A DNA stretch of 64,000 bases, from the NCBI RefSeq assembly GCF_014217875.1, contig NZ_CP059060.1:558001-622000 (forward strand), in the 5' to 3' direction. The notes under the pieces were generated by a model. It had not been told where the DNA came from. It made no database searches and saw only the letters and a program-made list of their open reading frames with translations. The DNA comes from Synechococcus sp. LTW-R. GTDB lineage: Bacteria; Cyanobacteriota; Cyanobacteriia; PCC-6307; Cyanobiaceae. A program made the position numbers and the translations under genes. Positions 29,151-37,259 of the stretch are shown here, piece by piece; position 1 is the stretch's first letter; the number at the start of each line of letters is the position of its first letter.

Positions 29151-29732
29151 ATGTTTAAGCGTTTCGGGGCCGCTGCGCTCCTCTTGAGTGCTGGCCCCGC
29201 CCTGGCCCATCACCCGATGGAGTCCCTGGGCTTGCAGCCCTCGGCCATCAGCGGTCTGCTCAGCGGTCTGGCCCACCCGCTTCTGGGCCCTGATCACCTG
29301 CTCTTCCTATTGGCTCTGGCTCTGGTCGGTCTGCAGCGCTCCATGCGCTGGACCCTGGGCCTGCTCGTCGTTGGTCTGGCGTCGAGTGCGGTTGGTCTTT
29401 GGCTGCCCGGCCTGCCCGCCGCCGAGGCCTTGGTCTCCCTCTCACTGGTGCTGGAAGGCCTCGTGATTGCCGGACGCCTGCCAACCCTGACGCTGATCCC
29501 GGCCTTTGCCCTCCACGGATACGTCCTGAGCGCTTCGGTCATTGGCTGGGAGTCCACTCCCATTGCCTTCTATCTCCTGGGTTTGCTGCTCAGCCAAGCC
29601 CTCTTGCTGACGGCGTCCCTGGTGGCGCTGCGCCGTCTGGCCGTTGATCTGCAACCCGCCACGAAGATCGTCCTCGCTGGTGTGCTCGTGGGCATCGGTG
29701 CGGCCTTCACCTGGACGGCTCTGGTCGCCTGA
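29151..29732 (+). CDS. hupE: HupE/UreJ family metal transporter, probably cobalt
   Basis: A 193-aa membrane protein with an N-terminal signal-like segment ending in AHH and about six further hydrophobic helices. The family motif HPLLGPDHLLFLLAL (residues 43-57) supplies metal-binding histidines and aspartate. HupE-type permeases move nickel or cobalt; the upstream cobalamin riboswitch argues for cobalt here. The ATG at 29151 is 34 nt after the aptamer. cobW starts 2 nt after the stop, so the two are almost certainly co-transcribed. Confidence 0.9.
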   Translation: MFKRFGAAALLLSAGPALAHHPMESLGLQPSAISGLLSGLAHPLLGPDHLLFLLALALVGLQRSMRWTLGLLVVGLASSAVGLWLPGLPAAEALVSLSLVLEGLVIAGRLPTLTLIPAFALHGYVLSASVIGWESTPIAFYLLGLLLSQALLLTASLVALRRLAVDLQPATKIVLAGVLVGIGAAFTWTALVA

Positions 29733-29734
29733 GC

Positions 29735-30790
29735 ATGATCACGGCACCTGCCTCACGCCTTCCGGTCACCGTGGTGACCGGTTTCCTGGGCGCCGGTAAA
29801 TCCACCTTGCTGCGCCAGCTGCTGCTCTCGAGTGGCCTGCGCCTCGCCGTTCTGGTCAACGAATTCGGGGAAGTCGGCATCGATGGCGATTTGATCCGCA
29901 GCTGCGGCTTTTGCCCAGAGGAGGACCTCGACGGCCGCGTAGTGGAACTGGCCAATGGCTGCCTCTGCTGCACCGTTCAGGACGAGTTCCTTCCGGTGAT
30001 GCAGCAGCTGCTTCAGCGGGCCGATCAGTTGGATGGAATCGTTGTTGAAACCAGCGGTTTGGCCTTGCCGCTTCCGTTGGTCCAGGCCTTTCGCTGGCCT
30101 GAGATCCGAACCCGAACCCGTGTCACCGGCGTGGTGACCGTGGTCGATGGGGAAGCCCTCAGCAACGGCAGCGTTGTGGCCGATCCGGCGGCCCTCGAGG
30201 CCCAACGCGCGGCTGATCCCAGCCTGGATCACCTCAGTGACATCAACTCCCTCTTCGACGATCAGCTTGGCGCCGCCGATCTTGTGCTGATGAGCCGGGC
30301 GGATTGCCTCAGTGAGGAGGCGATTCAAGCCCTGCAAAGCCGCTTAAGCGAGCAGCTCCGCCATGGGGTCTCGGTCTTGCCGATGGCGCGGGGACAAGTT
30401 CCTGCTGCGCTTCTGATGGGCCTCGATCGGCCTGAAGAGGACGAGCATCACCACGATCACGATCACGACCATCACCACCATGACCACAGCCATGTGGCGA
30501 TGGAGTCGGTTTCGCTGAACTGGGAAGGGACCACCAGCAAGGCGCAGTTGGAAACCCTGCTCCCAGCGCTGATCGCCGACCACGGTTTGCTCAGGCTCAA
30601 GGGTCGGGCCTGGCTGCCTGGCAAGAGCCACCCCCTCCAGATCCAAGCGGTGGGCCCCAGGCTGGAGTGTTGGTTTGACAGCAACTCCCGTTTGGACCGT
30701 CCCAGCAGCGATGGGCTGGAACTGGTCGCGCTTGGGCTATCCCTCGATGTTGCAGGGGTTCAGGAGCAGCTGAAGGGCGGATTGGCCTAA
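29735..30790 (+). CDS. cobW: CobW-type G3E GTPase with histidine-rich metal-binding loop
   Basis: A 351-aa G3E-family GTPase thought to deliver cobalt for B12 synthesis. It has the P-loop GFLGAGKST (residues 13-21), the CxCC metal site in NGCLCCTVQ, and the SRAD motif (MSRADCL) in the NKxD position. A loop near residues 233-250 has about eleven histidines alternating with aspartate (HHHDHDHDHHHHDHSH), followed by the CobW C-terminal domain. Related COG0523 proteins handle zinc, but the B12 riboswitch and hupE just upstream favour cobalt. The stop overlaps the convergent small gene by 4 nt. Confidence 0.9.
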   Translation: MITAPASRLPVTVVTGFLGAGKSTLLRQLLLSSGLRLAVLVNEFGEVGIDGDLIRSCGFCPEEDLDGRVVELANGCLCCTVQDEFLPVMQQLLQRADQLDGIVVETSGLALPLPLVQAFRWPEIRTRTRVTGVVTVVDGEALSNGSVVADPAALEAQRAADPSLDHLSDINSLFDDQLGAADLVLMSRADCLSEEAIQALQSRLSEQLRHGVSVLPMARGQVPAALLMGLDRPEEDEHHHDHDHDHHHHDHSHVAMESVSLNWEGTTSKAQLETLLPALIADHGLLRLKGRAWLPGKSHPLQIQAVGPRLECWFDSNSRLDRPSSDGLELVALGLSLDVAGVQEQLKGGLA

Positions 30791-31122
30791 TCCAGCGGTA
30801 GGTTTCCCTTGGTGCAGACCCCGTCCCAGCAGAGGGCCTGTTGGCTGCTCCAGCTCGGAGAGACTTCTCGCGGGGGCCCGGACGCCTCTTGCAGCTCGAT
30901 GCGCCCCTGTCCGTCGTGGCGGAAATCAAAGCGGCGCTGTCCCACCTGGAGCCACCAGTGCTCGCCAATGCGCTCCACGGTCATGGTGCAGGGATGCCAT
31001 CCGCCTGACTCGAGCTGGCACTCCAGCGGAACCGAGAAGGGTTGACGGGCCTGGGCAGATGCTTGGGCCGCCAGGGCCATGGACGCCAGCACGAGCACGG
31101 GCAGGGGCTGTAAACGACTCAC
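30787..31122 (-). CDS. Secreted hypothetical protein, 111 aa
   Basis: A 111-aa protein with a clear signal peptide (MSRLQPLPVLVLASMALAAQ, cleavage likely after ASA). The mature part has four cysteines: two in ECQLESGGWHPC and two near the end in LCWDGVC, suggesting two disulfides. No family recognised. It overlaps the cobW 3' end by 4 nt on the opposite strand. Confidence 0.65.
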   Translation of the reverse strand: MSRLQPLPVLVLASMALAAQASAQARQPFSVPLECQLESGGWHPCTMTVERIGEHWWLQVGQRRFDFRHDGQGRIELQEASGPPREVSPSWSSQQALCWDGVCTKGNLPLD

Positions 31123-31214
31123 GGCGACCCCAGCGGACCATCCCCAACCTGTCCAGACAGAGGTTCGCCGTCAGCCGGCCTGCCAAGATTTGACAAACCC
31201 CACCTAGAGCTCAG

Positions 31215-31484
31215 GTGCCCGTCTTCTTTGCCCGTGTGTTGGTCTCCCTGAGGCCCTCCGTGCTCGATCCCGCTGGTGAAGCCACCCGAGCCGCCGCCTC
31301 GCGCCTGGGTGTGGATGGCATTAGCAAGCTGCGCATCGGCAAGGCCGTTGAAGTGGAGCTCGAGGCTCCCGATGCCCAGAGCGCGCGGCAGCAGTTGGAG
31401 CTCCTGAGTGATCGGCTCCTGGCTAATCCCGTGATCGAGGATTGGACCCTCGAGCTCAAGGACGACTCCAACGCAGGAGCCTGA
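31215..31484 (+). CDS. purS: Phosphoribosylformylglycinamidine synthase subunit PurS
   Basis: Small subunit that bridges PurL and PurQ in the multi-subunit FGAM synthetase. The 89-aa protein has the family start PVFFARVLVSLRPSVLDPAG and the segment GISKLRIGKAVEVEL. The start is GTG at 31215. purQ begins 3 nt downstream; purL is not in the window. Confidence 0.93.
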   Translation: MPVFFARVLVSLRPSVLDPAGEATRAAASRLGVDGISKLRIGKAVEVELEAPDAQSARQQLELLSDRLLANPVIEDWTLELKDDSNAGA

Positions 31485-31487
31485 GCC

Positions 31488-32141
31488 ATGACCCTCGGCG
31501 TCGTCGTCTTTCCCGGGTCCAACTGTGACCGGGATGTTCAGTGGGCGGCCCAGGGCTGCCTGGGGATCGAAACGCGTTTCCTCTGGCACGAGGAGCGCGA
31601 CCTGAGTGGTCTGGATGCGGTCGTGATCCCTGGCGGGTTCAGCTACGGCGACTATCTCCGCTGCGGTGCGATTGCCCGTTTTGCCCCACTCCTGGAGGAG
31701 GTGGTCGCGTTTGCGAATCGCGGTGGTCGCGTGCTGGGGATTTGCAACGGGTTCCAGGTGCTGACGGAGATGGGCCTGTTGCCGGGGGCACTGACCCGCA
31801 ACCAGAAACTGCACTTCATCTGTGAACCGACGGATCTGCGCGTGGAACCCGGCCAGTGCAGCTGGCTCCAGGGCTACACGAGCGGTGAGGTGGTGAATTT
31901 CCCCATCGCCCATGGCGAGGGCCGCTACCAGGCCGATCCGGATCAACTCAAAGCCCTTGAGGATCAGGGCCAAGTGGTCTTGCGCTACTGCCGCAACCCC
32001 AATGGCTCCGTGGCTGATGTGGCTGGCCTGACCAATGCCCAGGGCAATGTTCTGGGTCTGATGCCCCACCCGGAGCGGGCTTGTGATCCGGCCACCGGTG
32101 GTGTCGATGGCCGCCGCCTCCTGGCCAGCCTGTTGGGATGA
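31488..32141 (+). CDS. purQ: Phosphoribosylformylglycinamidine synthase subunit PurQ
   Basis: Glutaminase subunit that supplies ammonia to PurL in purine synthesis. The 217-aa class I amidotransferase has [18 protein letters not shown], the nucleophile cysteine in GICNGFQ (about residue 87) and the catalytic HPE in LMPHPERAC. Coupled tightly to purS upstream. Its stop overlaps the S66 peptidase start by 4 nt. Confidence 0.96.
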   Translation: MTLGVVVFPGSNCDRDVQWAAQGCLGIETRFLWHEERDLSGLDAVVIPGGFSYGDYLRCGAIARFAPLLEEVVAFANRGGRVLGICNGFQVLTEMGLLPGALTRNQKLHFICEPTDLRVEPGQCSWLQGYTSGEVVNFPIAHGEGRYQADPDQLKALEDQGQVVLRYCRNPNGSVADVAGLTNAQGNVLGLMPHPERACDPATGGVDGRRLLASLLG

Positions 32142-33103
32142 GCCTGTGGCGGCGCCGTGAGCTCCTGCTTGGGGCGCTAACGGCCGTTCCCTCCCTCTCT
32201 GCCGCTGCCCAGGCAGCCAGTCAGGACCGCCCTGCCCCGTTGAAGCGTGGCGCTCGAATTGCCGCTCTTGCTCCAGGCACCTGGATGGAGCGCGGTGATC
32301 CCTTGCTTGAGCAGCTGCGATGGCGTTGCCGGCAGCAGGGCTGGGTCTTGGTGACTCCCCCCGAGCTCAGCGGTCAGTGGCGCTGGTTCTCTGGGACTGA
32401 TCAGCAACGCGCTGCTGCCCTCCGGCAGGCCTGGCTTGATCCCTCGATCGATGCCCTGTTCCTGGTCGGAGCAGGCTGGGGCAGCGCTCGGGTGCTGGAG
32501 CAGGGCTGGACGATCCCGCCCCGTCCGCGCTGGTGCGTTGGCTTCTCCGATTGTTCTGCGCTGCTCCTGGCTCAACTCGTCGCGGGCAGCTCTGGTGGCA
32601 TCCATGGCTGGTTCGGCGGCTCCAGTGGGCAATGGCAGCGGCTCGTTGCTCTCCTCACGGGTGCGTCTGTGCAGCCTCTCCGTGGCGTTGGCATGCGGCC
32701 AGGGCTGGCGGAGGGACCGCTGGTGGTGAGCAACCTCACCGTGGCCACCAGCCTGATTGGGACCCCCTGGCTTCCCTCCTTGAAGGGAAGGGTCTTAGTC
32801 CTTGAAGACACCGGCGAGGCGCCCTACCGGATCGATCGGCAGCTGACCCAATGGCGAGCGGCTGGCCTGCTGGATGGAGTCCGCGGGATTGGTCTTGGTC
32901 GTTTCTCTTGGGCTGAGGACGACGTGCTCCCCGGCGACTTCTCGATGGCCGAGATCCTGGAGGAACGGCTGGGAATCTTGGGTCTTCCGATCGTGAAGGA
33001 TCTGCCCGTTGGCCATGGCCGCCCCAACCTGGCGCTGCCCCTCGGCGTTCCGGCGCGACTGGATGGCCGCACAGGCGAGCTCAGTCTGATGCTCGCGGGT
33101 TGA
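32138..33103 (+). CDS. LD-carboxypeptidase, peptidase family S66
   Basis: A 321-aa serine peptidase related to LdcA and MccF, which cleave L,D-bonds in peptidoglycan tetrapeptides or detoxify peptide-nucleotides. An N-terminal twin-arginine-like or Sec signal ([20 protein letters not shown]) suggests export. The nucleophile serine lies in GFSDCSAL, the glutamate in [10 protein letters not shown] and the histidine in VGHGRPNL, matching the Ser-Glu-His triad. The 4-nt overlap with purQ suggests co-transcription, though no metabolic link is evident. Confidence 0.85.
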   Translation: MSLWRRRELLLGALTAVPSLSAAAQAASQDRPAPLKRGARIAALAPGTWMERGDPLLEQLRWRCRQQGWVLVTPPELSGQWRWFSGTDQQRAAALRQAWLDPSIDALFLVGAGWGSARVLEQGWTIPPRPRWCVGFSDCSALLLAQLVAGSSGGIHGWFGGSSGQWQRLVALLTGASVQPLRGVGMRPGLAEGPLVVSNLTVATSLIGTPWLPSLKGRVLVLEDTGEAPYRIDRQLTQWRAAGLLDGVRGIGLGRFSWAEDDVLPGDFSMAEILEERLGILGLPIVKDLPVGHGRPNLALPLGVPARLDGRTGELSLMLAG

Positions 33104-33112
33104 GCCGCACAT

Positions 33113-33135
33113 AAAAAAAGGGGCCCATGGGCCCC
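33113..33135 (-). terminator. Rho-independent terminator for the peroxiredoxin gene
   Basis: The palindrome GGGGCCCATGGGCCCC is followed, reading the minus strand, by seven T. It lies 24 nt beyond the peroxiredoxin stop. Confidence 0.88.
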
Positions 33136-33158
33136 CGAGGAGTGGTCGAAGACGGAGC

Positions 33159-33749
33159 TCAGTTGACGGCGGCGAAGAACTCTTTGCTCTTCACGGGGTC
33201 GGGGTTCATGGTCTTCTCGCCGGGGGTCCAGTTGGCGGGGCAGACCTCGTCGGGGTGGTTGCGGATGTGCTGGAACGCCTGCAGCAGACGCAGGGTCTCA
33301 TCAACACTGCGGCCGACGGGCAGGTTGTTGATGGTGCTCTGCATGATCACACCATCGGGATCGATGATGAACAGGCCGCGCAGGGCCACACCGGCGTCCT
33401 CGTCGAGGACTTCGTAGGAGCGGGCGATGTCCTTCTTCAGGTCAGCCACCAGGGGGTAGGCGATGTCGCCCAGGCCACCATTCTTACGGTCGGTCTGAAC
33501 CCAAGCCAGGTGGGAAAACTGGCTGTCCACGGATACGCCCAGCACTTCACAGTTGCGGCTGGAGAACTCGCTGTAGCGGTCGGAGAAGGCGGTGATCTCC
33601 GTCGGGCAGACGAAGGTGAAGTCGAGGGGGTAGAAGAAGAGCACCACGTACTTGCCGCGGTACGAGGAGAGAGTCACCTCCTTGAATTCCTGATCCACCA
33701 CAGCGGTGGCGGTGAAATCAGGAGCTTGAAGACCGACGAGCCTCGACAT
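33159..33749 (-). CDS. Typical 2-Cys peroxiredoxin
   Basis: Reduces hydrogen peroxide and organic peroxides, recycled by thioredoxin. The 196-aa protein has the peroxidatic cysteine in [10 protein letters not shown] (about residue 52) and the resolving cysteine in [11 protein letters not shown] (about residue 173). GG(L/I)G- and YF-like regions linked to hyperoxidation sensitivity are partly present (NGGLGD) while the C-terminal YF helix is not. It is monocistronic, with its own terminator. Confidence 0.94.
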   Translation of the reverse strand: MSRLVGLQAPDFTATAVVDQEFKEVTLSSYRGKYVVLFFYPLDFTFVCPTEITAFSDRYSEFSSRNCEVLGVSVDSQFSHLAWVQTDRKNGGLGDIAYPLVADLKKDIARSYEVLDEDAGVALRGLFIIDPDGVIMQSTINNLPVGRSVDETLRLLQAFQHIRNHPDEVCPANWTPGEKTMNPDPVKSKEFFAAVN

Positions 33750-33902
33750 AGTCAGTGAGATGAATGTTGGAGACAGGGATGACGAACTGAATTGCGCTTA
33801 ATGCGAACCCGGATCGACTTCCAGTTGTCACCGCAACAATTTATCACGCTTCTACAGGTGGCGTGCTGCCCCATAGGCTGTGGGCATTACGGACAAGCGC
33901 TG

Positions 33903-34217
33903 ATGGCTTGGGATCCCTCGCTGCTGCGGAAATACAACACCACGGGTCATTTTCGTCTGCTGAACCAGCTGCGTGGCGAGCTCAAGGACCAACCGATTCA
34001 GCGTCCTCTCTCCACCAGTCGTCCTGAGCCCAGCCGGCGCAACCCGGTTCGTCGTCGCAGCGAGGCCGATCAACCGGGTGCGGCGCCCGTGCGATCCACC
34101 CCCAATCGGGTCCGTCGCCAACCGGAGCCCCAGCCTCAGCAACCCGCCATCACGAGCTTCGACCCGATCGTGACGGTCCCCGTTCTGCTGGACGCGTTTC
34201 AAGAACCAGTCAACTAA
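33903..34217 (+). CDS. Conserved hypothetical protein with basic, proline-rich tail
   Basis: A 104-aa protein. The N-terminal 30 residues are ordered (AWDPSLLRKYNTTGHFRLLNQL) and look like the conserved part of a small picocyanobacterial family. The rest is rich in arginine, proline and glutamine and probably disordered. The ATG at 33903 is preferred; the open frame extends to 33792 but that part looks non-coding. It precedes the response regulator gene by about 80 nt. Confidence 0.65.
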   Translation: MAWDPSLLRKYNTTGHFRLLNQLRGELKDQPIQRPLSTSRPEPSRRNPVRRRSEADQPGAAPVRSTPNRVRRQPEPQPQQPAITSFDPIVTVPVLLDAFQEPVN

Positions 34218-34300
34218 GCAGCGGGCCCGGTTCATCCGAAGCGATCGTTACAAAGCCTGTTGTTCCTTCATAAAAGGCCCCTCGCTCAATTAATCGTTAA

Positions 34301-35086
34301 TGCAGAGCATCATCGATCCCCTTGACTGAAGCGACAACCGCGAACGCTCCCCTCAAGATCCTGGTTGCTGACGACGAAGACAACATTCGCCGCATCCTGG
34401 AAACCCGCCTCGTGATGCTGGGCCACGAGGTCACCCTGGCGGAGAACGGAGCCCAGGCCCTCGAGCACTTCCGCGCCTCGGAGCCCGACGTGGTGGTGTT
34501 GGACGTGATGATGCCCGAGCTCGACGGCTTCGCCGTGACCGAGCGGATCCGTGCCCAATCGGAGGTGCCGATCATTCTCCTGACGGCCCTTGGGGATGTG
34601 GCTGATCGGATTACGGGTCTTCAGCTGGGCGCTGACGACTACATGGTCAAGCCCTTCAGTCCCAAGGAGCTCGAGGCGCGGATCCGCTGTGTCATGCGTC
34701 GCGTCAGCTCGGTTCAAGCCAACGGTGTTGCCGGACCGGGTCGCACGGCCCATGTGGTCGTGGTCGGTGACCTGAGCATCGATTTCAACAAGCGCCAAGC
34801 CCACCGCGGTGAGGAGCGGATCCGCTTGACCGGCATGGAGTTCAACCTGCTGGAGCTGCTGATCAGCCGTTCCGGCGAACCGATCAGCCGTCTCGACATG
34901 CTCGAAAAAGTTTGGGGCTACAAGCCGGAGCGCTCCTCCGACAGTCGGGTCGTCGATGTTCACGTCTCCCGTCTGCGAGCCAAGCTCGAGGATGACCCGG
35001 AGAATCCCGAGTTGATCCTGACGGCCCGGGGTCTCGGCTACATGTTCCAGCGCATTCCCCAGGCCATGGAGGCCCTCAGCGCTTAA
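34301..35086 (+). CDS. rpaB: OmpR-family response regulator, RpaB/Ycf27-like
   Basis: A DNA-binding response regulator. The receiver domain has acidic residues in VADDED, the phospho-acceptor aspartate in VVLDVMMP and the lysine in VKPFSPKELEARIR. The winged-helix domain ends with DVHVSRLRAKLEDDPENPELI. The strings DVADRITGLQLGADDY and RLTGMEFNLLELL are typical of RpaB/Ycf27, which represses high-light genes. The receiver start (LKILVADDEDN) differs from the very conserved ILVVDDEASIRR of classical RpaB, so it could be a paralogue. An ATG at 34301 is in frame; a TTG at 34322 would give MTEATTANAPLK. Confidence 0.78.
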   Translation, partial: CRASSIPLTEATTANAPLKILVADDEDNIRRILETRLVMLGHEVTLAENGAQALEHFRASEPDVVVLDVMMPELDGFAVTERIRAQSEVPIILLTALGDVADRITGLQLGADDYMVKPFSPKELEARIRCVMRRVSSVQANGVAGPGRTAHVVVVGDLSIDFNKRQAHRGEERIRLTGMEFNLLELLISRSGEPISRLDMLEKVWGYKPERSSDSRVVDVHVSRLRAKLEDDPENPELILTARGLGYMFQRIPQAMEALSA

Positions 35087-35255
35087 AGCGCACCTTGTAG
35101 GCCCCATGGCTGGGGCCGAAGTGCTCGATGAGGGCGTCCCTCGCGGCGTGATGGAGCTCTTCAAGGTTGCTGGAGCGAATCGTCAGGCTCGGTGATTCGC
35201 TTTTGGCCTGAAGGGTTGTTGGCGAGCTGGCAACGCGAAAGACGATCTCGCGCAT
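35076..35255 (-). CDS. Small conserved-looking protein, 59 aa
   Basis: A 59-aa reading frame beginning ATG (MREIVFRVASS) and ending KVRFKR. It contains SPSLTIRSSNLEELHHAARD, a beta strand followed by a helix, reminiscent of the HicB-like fold (MREI... then LEEL...A). No HicA partner is adjacent, so a toxin-antitoxin role is not supported. Its 3' end overlaps the convergent response regulator by 11 nt. Confidence 0.6.
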   Translation of the reverse strand: MREIVFRVASSPTTLQAKSESPSLTIRSSNLEELHHAARDALIEHFGPSHGAYKVRFKR

Positions 35256-35319
35256 CGGTCAATGACCGCAGTGGCCCGACCATTGTTCCCCGGCTGCTCC
35301 GTTGCGGTGGTCGCGTGGG

Positions 35320-35970
35320 CTACCCCTGCTGGTGACGTGTGATGAAGCGCTGACAGTGGTCGATGGCGGCGTTCAGGTTGTCGGCCTCGCTCAGCCCGGA
35401 CGTTTTGGTCGGCATGAAGCTGTGGTCCCCGCTCGGCAACCAGATCAGCTCCAAGGACGGGGCAAGGGAATAGCGCTCCACCTCCTCGCGGCGACCAAAA
35501 CTGTCCCGTTCCCCCTGGAGGATCAGACATGGGGACTGCATGCTTTCGAGGTGCTCGGTGCGAAGCGACTCGGGTTTGCCGGGGGGGTGAAAGGGATAGC
35601 CAAGGCAGAGGCACCCTTGGACATCGTCCAGTGACTCGATCAGGAGGCTGGCAACGCGTCCGCCGAGGGACTTCCCGCCGATGAACACGTTGGCAACGCC
35701 ATGGCGGCGTTGTTCGCGCATCACCTCCTCGCGGTAGGCATCCAGAAGCTTGGGGAGGCGATCCGGTCCACAACGTCGACCCAGTTCGCGGCTTCGCTGC
35801 ATGTAGGGGAACTCAAAGCGCACCACCCGGACGCCGCAGGCTCCCAACCCGCCTGCTACCGACTCCATCCAGTTGCTGTCCATGGGCGCGCCCGCACCGT
35901 GGGCCAGCAGCAGCGTGCTCGTTGCGGTCTCAGGCCCATTGATCAGCCTAGCTCCATCGTTTTGGCTCAT
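35320..35970 (-). CDS. Alpha/beta hydrolase (KAT8/Tex30-like dienelactone hydrolase type)
   Basis: A 216-aa cytoplasmic hydrolase. The oxyanion strand LLLAHGAGAPMDSNWM, the nucleophile elbow GKSLGG (serine about residue 99), the acidic residue in LQGERDSFG and the histidine in SGDHSF outline a Ser-Asp-His triad. Substrate unknown. The ATG overlaps the stop of the upstream kinase-like gene by 4 nt, so it is the last gene of a three-gene minus-strand operon. Confidence 0.83.
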   Translation of the reverse strand: MSQNDGARLINGPETATSTLLLAHGAGAPMDSNWMESVAGGLGACGVRVVRFEFPYMQRSRELGRRCGPDRLPKLLDAYREEVMREQRRHGVANVFIGGKSLGGRVASLLIESLDDVQGCLCLGYPFHPPGKPESLRTEHLESMQSPCLILQGERDSFGRREEVERYSLAPSLELIWLPSGDHSFMPTKTSGLSEADNLNAAIDHCQRFITRHQQG

Positions 35971-36563
35971 AGGGCGACGAGTGAGCGGGCGTGCTGCGTC
36001 AGTGTCGCAAGACCTGACGGGCTGTTTTGGATCACGAGGTCAGCCTTCTGCCTTAAGGGACGAATGAAGTCACGTTCGCCGGGCAAGGTCTCCAACACGG
36101 TCTGGCGGATCACGTAGACGAGGGAATGACCGCGCTCCCGTCGATCACGCCGTTGCCGGCGCCAGAGCCGAAGCGGCATTGCAAGCTCCAGATACACCAT
36201 CGATCGCAGCAGGGGCTCGCCCAGCAAGGCCTGGGGACCGAAGGCCCCCTCGAGAACAATCAGGTCATAGTTCTGCTTGAAGGGCTCCCGCCAGACCGAG
36301 TGGCTCACCATGTCGTAGCGACGCAGACTGTTCGCGTTGTTGCTGCAGAGGAGCTCCAGCTCTGCGAGCAAAGCCTCGGCGTCAATACCAGCAGGGGTGT
36401 CGTAGCCGTAGAGCGCATCCGGCGTCCAATTGGGCCAGTAGTAGTCGTCACAGGAGAGGGGCAACACCCTGATCCCATCCAGCTCGAGCGAGGTTTGCAG
36501 CGCTCGCGCCATGCTTGTTTTCCCCGCGGCTGAGGGGCCGCAGAGACAAAGCAGAGGAATCAC
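35967..36563 (-). CDS. Uridine kinase-like P-loop NTPase
   Basis: A 198-aa protein of the uridine kinase/phosphoribulokinase superfamily. Walker A is CGPSAAGKTS (residues 8-17), followed by a conserved acidic segment SCDDYYWPNW and a Walker B-like LIVLEGAFGP. RQRRDRRERG may act as the lid. The sequence is diverged from classical Udk and the substrate is uncertain. The GTG start overlaps the upstream gene by 4 nt, and its stop overlaps the hydrolase start by 4 nt. Confidence 0.75.
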   Translation of the reverse strand: MIPLLCLCGPSAAGKTSMARALQTSLELDGIRVLPLSCDDYYWPNWTPDALYGYDTPAGIDAEALLAELELLCSNNANSLRRYDMVSHSVWREPFKQNYDLIVLEGAFGPQALLGEPLLRSMVYLELAMPLRLWRRQRRDRRERGHSLVYVIRQTVLETLPGERDFIRPLRQKADLVIQNSPSGLATLTQHARSLVAL

Positions 36564-37048
36564 TGCTGCAACAACCCAGAGAGCACGCTGCTCAGTTGTC
36601 CCCCCCAGGGGTAGGTGATGTCATCCACGACCCAAGTCCCGGAAGGTCCTTGCTGCATCTGGAGGGAAAGCCGTTGGGGAGCCTCAGATAGCCGTCCCCT
36701 CAAACCGGTAAACACCGCGACATCAGCACTCTCACCCGTGCAGCTCACCACCAGCACGTTGTGGGAATAGACCTGCCTTCCGCTGAAGGGATCGAAATCC
36801 AGATAGCCACGGCCATCCCCTGGGTTGAGCTGATAGGCCGCGGTCAGGTGTTGGTACAGCGTTGGGCTCAGGAGAGGCTGAATGCTCTTGAGCTGAGGAC
36901 GCCCTGGTGTGTCCTGCCGTCCGATTTGCCAGCGATAGAGCTCGGTGATGGGCGCCTCCATGGCCGGCGGGCACGAGCAGGCCAGGGCGCTGGAGGGAGT
37001 CAGGGACACGCTCGCCCACAGCGCCAATGCTGGTCGGAACGCGCGCAT
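36560..37048 (-). CDS. Secreted protein, DUF3828-like
   Basis: A 162-aa exported protein. The signal segment (MRAFRPALALWASVSLTPSS) runs up to a cysteine-containing ALACSCPP, which could be a lipoprotein site although the lipobox is not ideal. The mature part has LYRWQIGRQ, LSPTLYQHLTAAYQ and YLDFDPFSGRQ, which resemble DUF3828-type proteins. The ATG at 37048 is chosen because it starts the signal peptide; 11 codons further upstream are open. First gene of the operon with the kinase-like gene. Confidence 0.68.
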   Translation of the reverse strand: MRAFRPALALWASVSLTPSSALACSCPPAMEAPITELYRWQIGRQDTPGRPQLKSIQPLLSPTLYQHLTAAYQLNPGDGRGYLDFDPFSGRQVYSHNVLVVSCTGESADVAVFTGLRGRLSEAPQRLSLQMQQGPSGTWVVDDITYPWGGQLSSVLSGLLQQ

Positions 37049-37099
37049 CAGCCCCGGTGCAACTGGCCAGACCCTAGGCATGGAGTGCGCTCAGACAGC

Positions 37100-37123
37100 A
37101 AAAAGCCCCGCTTTCGCGGGGCT
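37100..37123 (-). terminator. Rho-independent terminator after tRNA-Met
   Basis: An 8-bp stem AGCCCCGC / GCGGGGCT with loop of four, followed on the minus strand by a run of T. It lies 9 nt downstream of the tRNA gene. Confidence 0.85.
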
Positions 37124-37131
37124 CAGCGCAA

Positions 37132-37205
37132 TGGCTCGGGGGAGACTTGAACTCCCGACCTTGGGGTTATGAATCCCACGCTCTAACCAGCTGAGCTACC
37201 GAGCC
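37132..37205 (-). tRNA. tRNA-Met (anticodon CAU)
   Basis: The minus strand folds into a complete cloverleaf. The acceptor is GGCTCGG pairing with CCGAGCC, the D arm GCTCAGCTGGTTAGAGC, the anticodon loop TTCATAA and the T arm CGGGAGTTCAAGTCTCCCG, with discriminator A. CCA is not encoded. Features of initiator tRNA (mismatched first pair, three G-C pairs in the anticodon stem) are absent, so it is elongator Met or a lysidine-modified Ile tRNA; the former is more likely. Position 31-39 is an A-C mismatch. Confidence 0.93.
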
Positions 37206-37259
37206 GCGGTGGAATGATTGTAGAGGATCACCGGGCCGAAACCCTGTTCGCAGCAGCGA

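Noticed and set aside
34247-34254. GTTACAAA as a possible HLR1 half-site before the response regulator
   Set aside because: HLR1 needs two direct repeats separated by 2 nt, and the second copy is not recognisable here.
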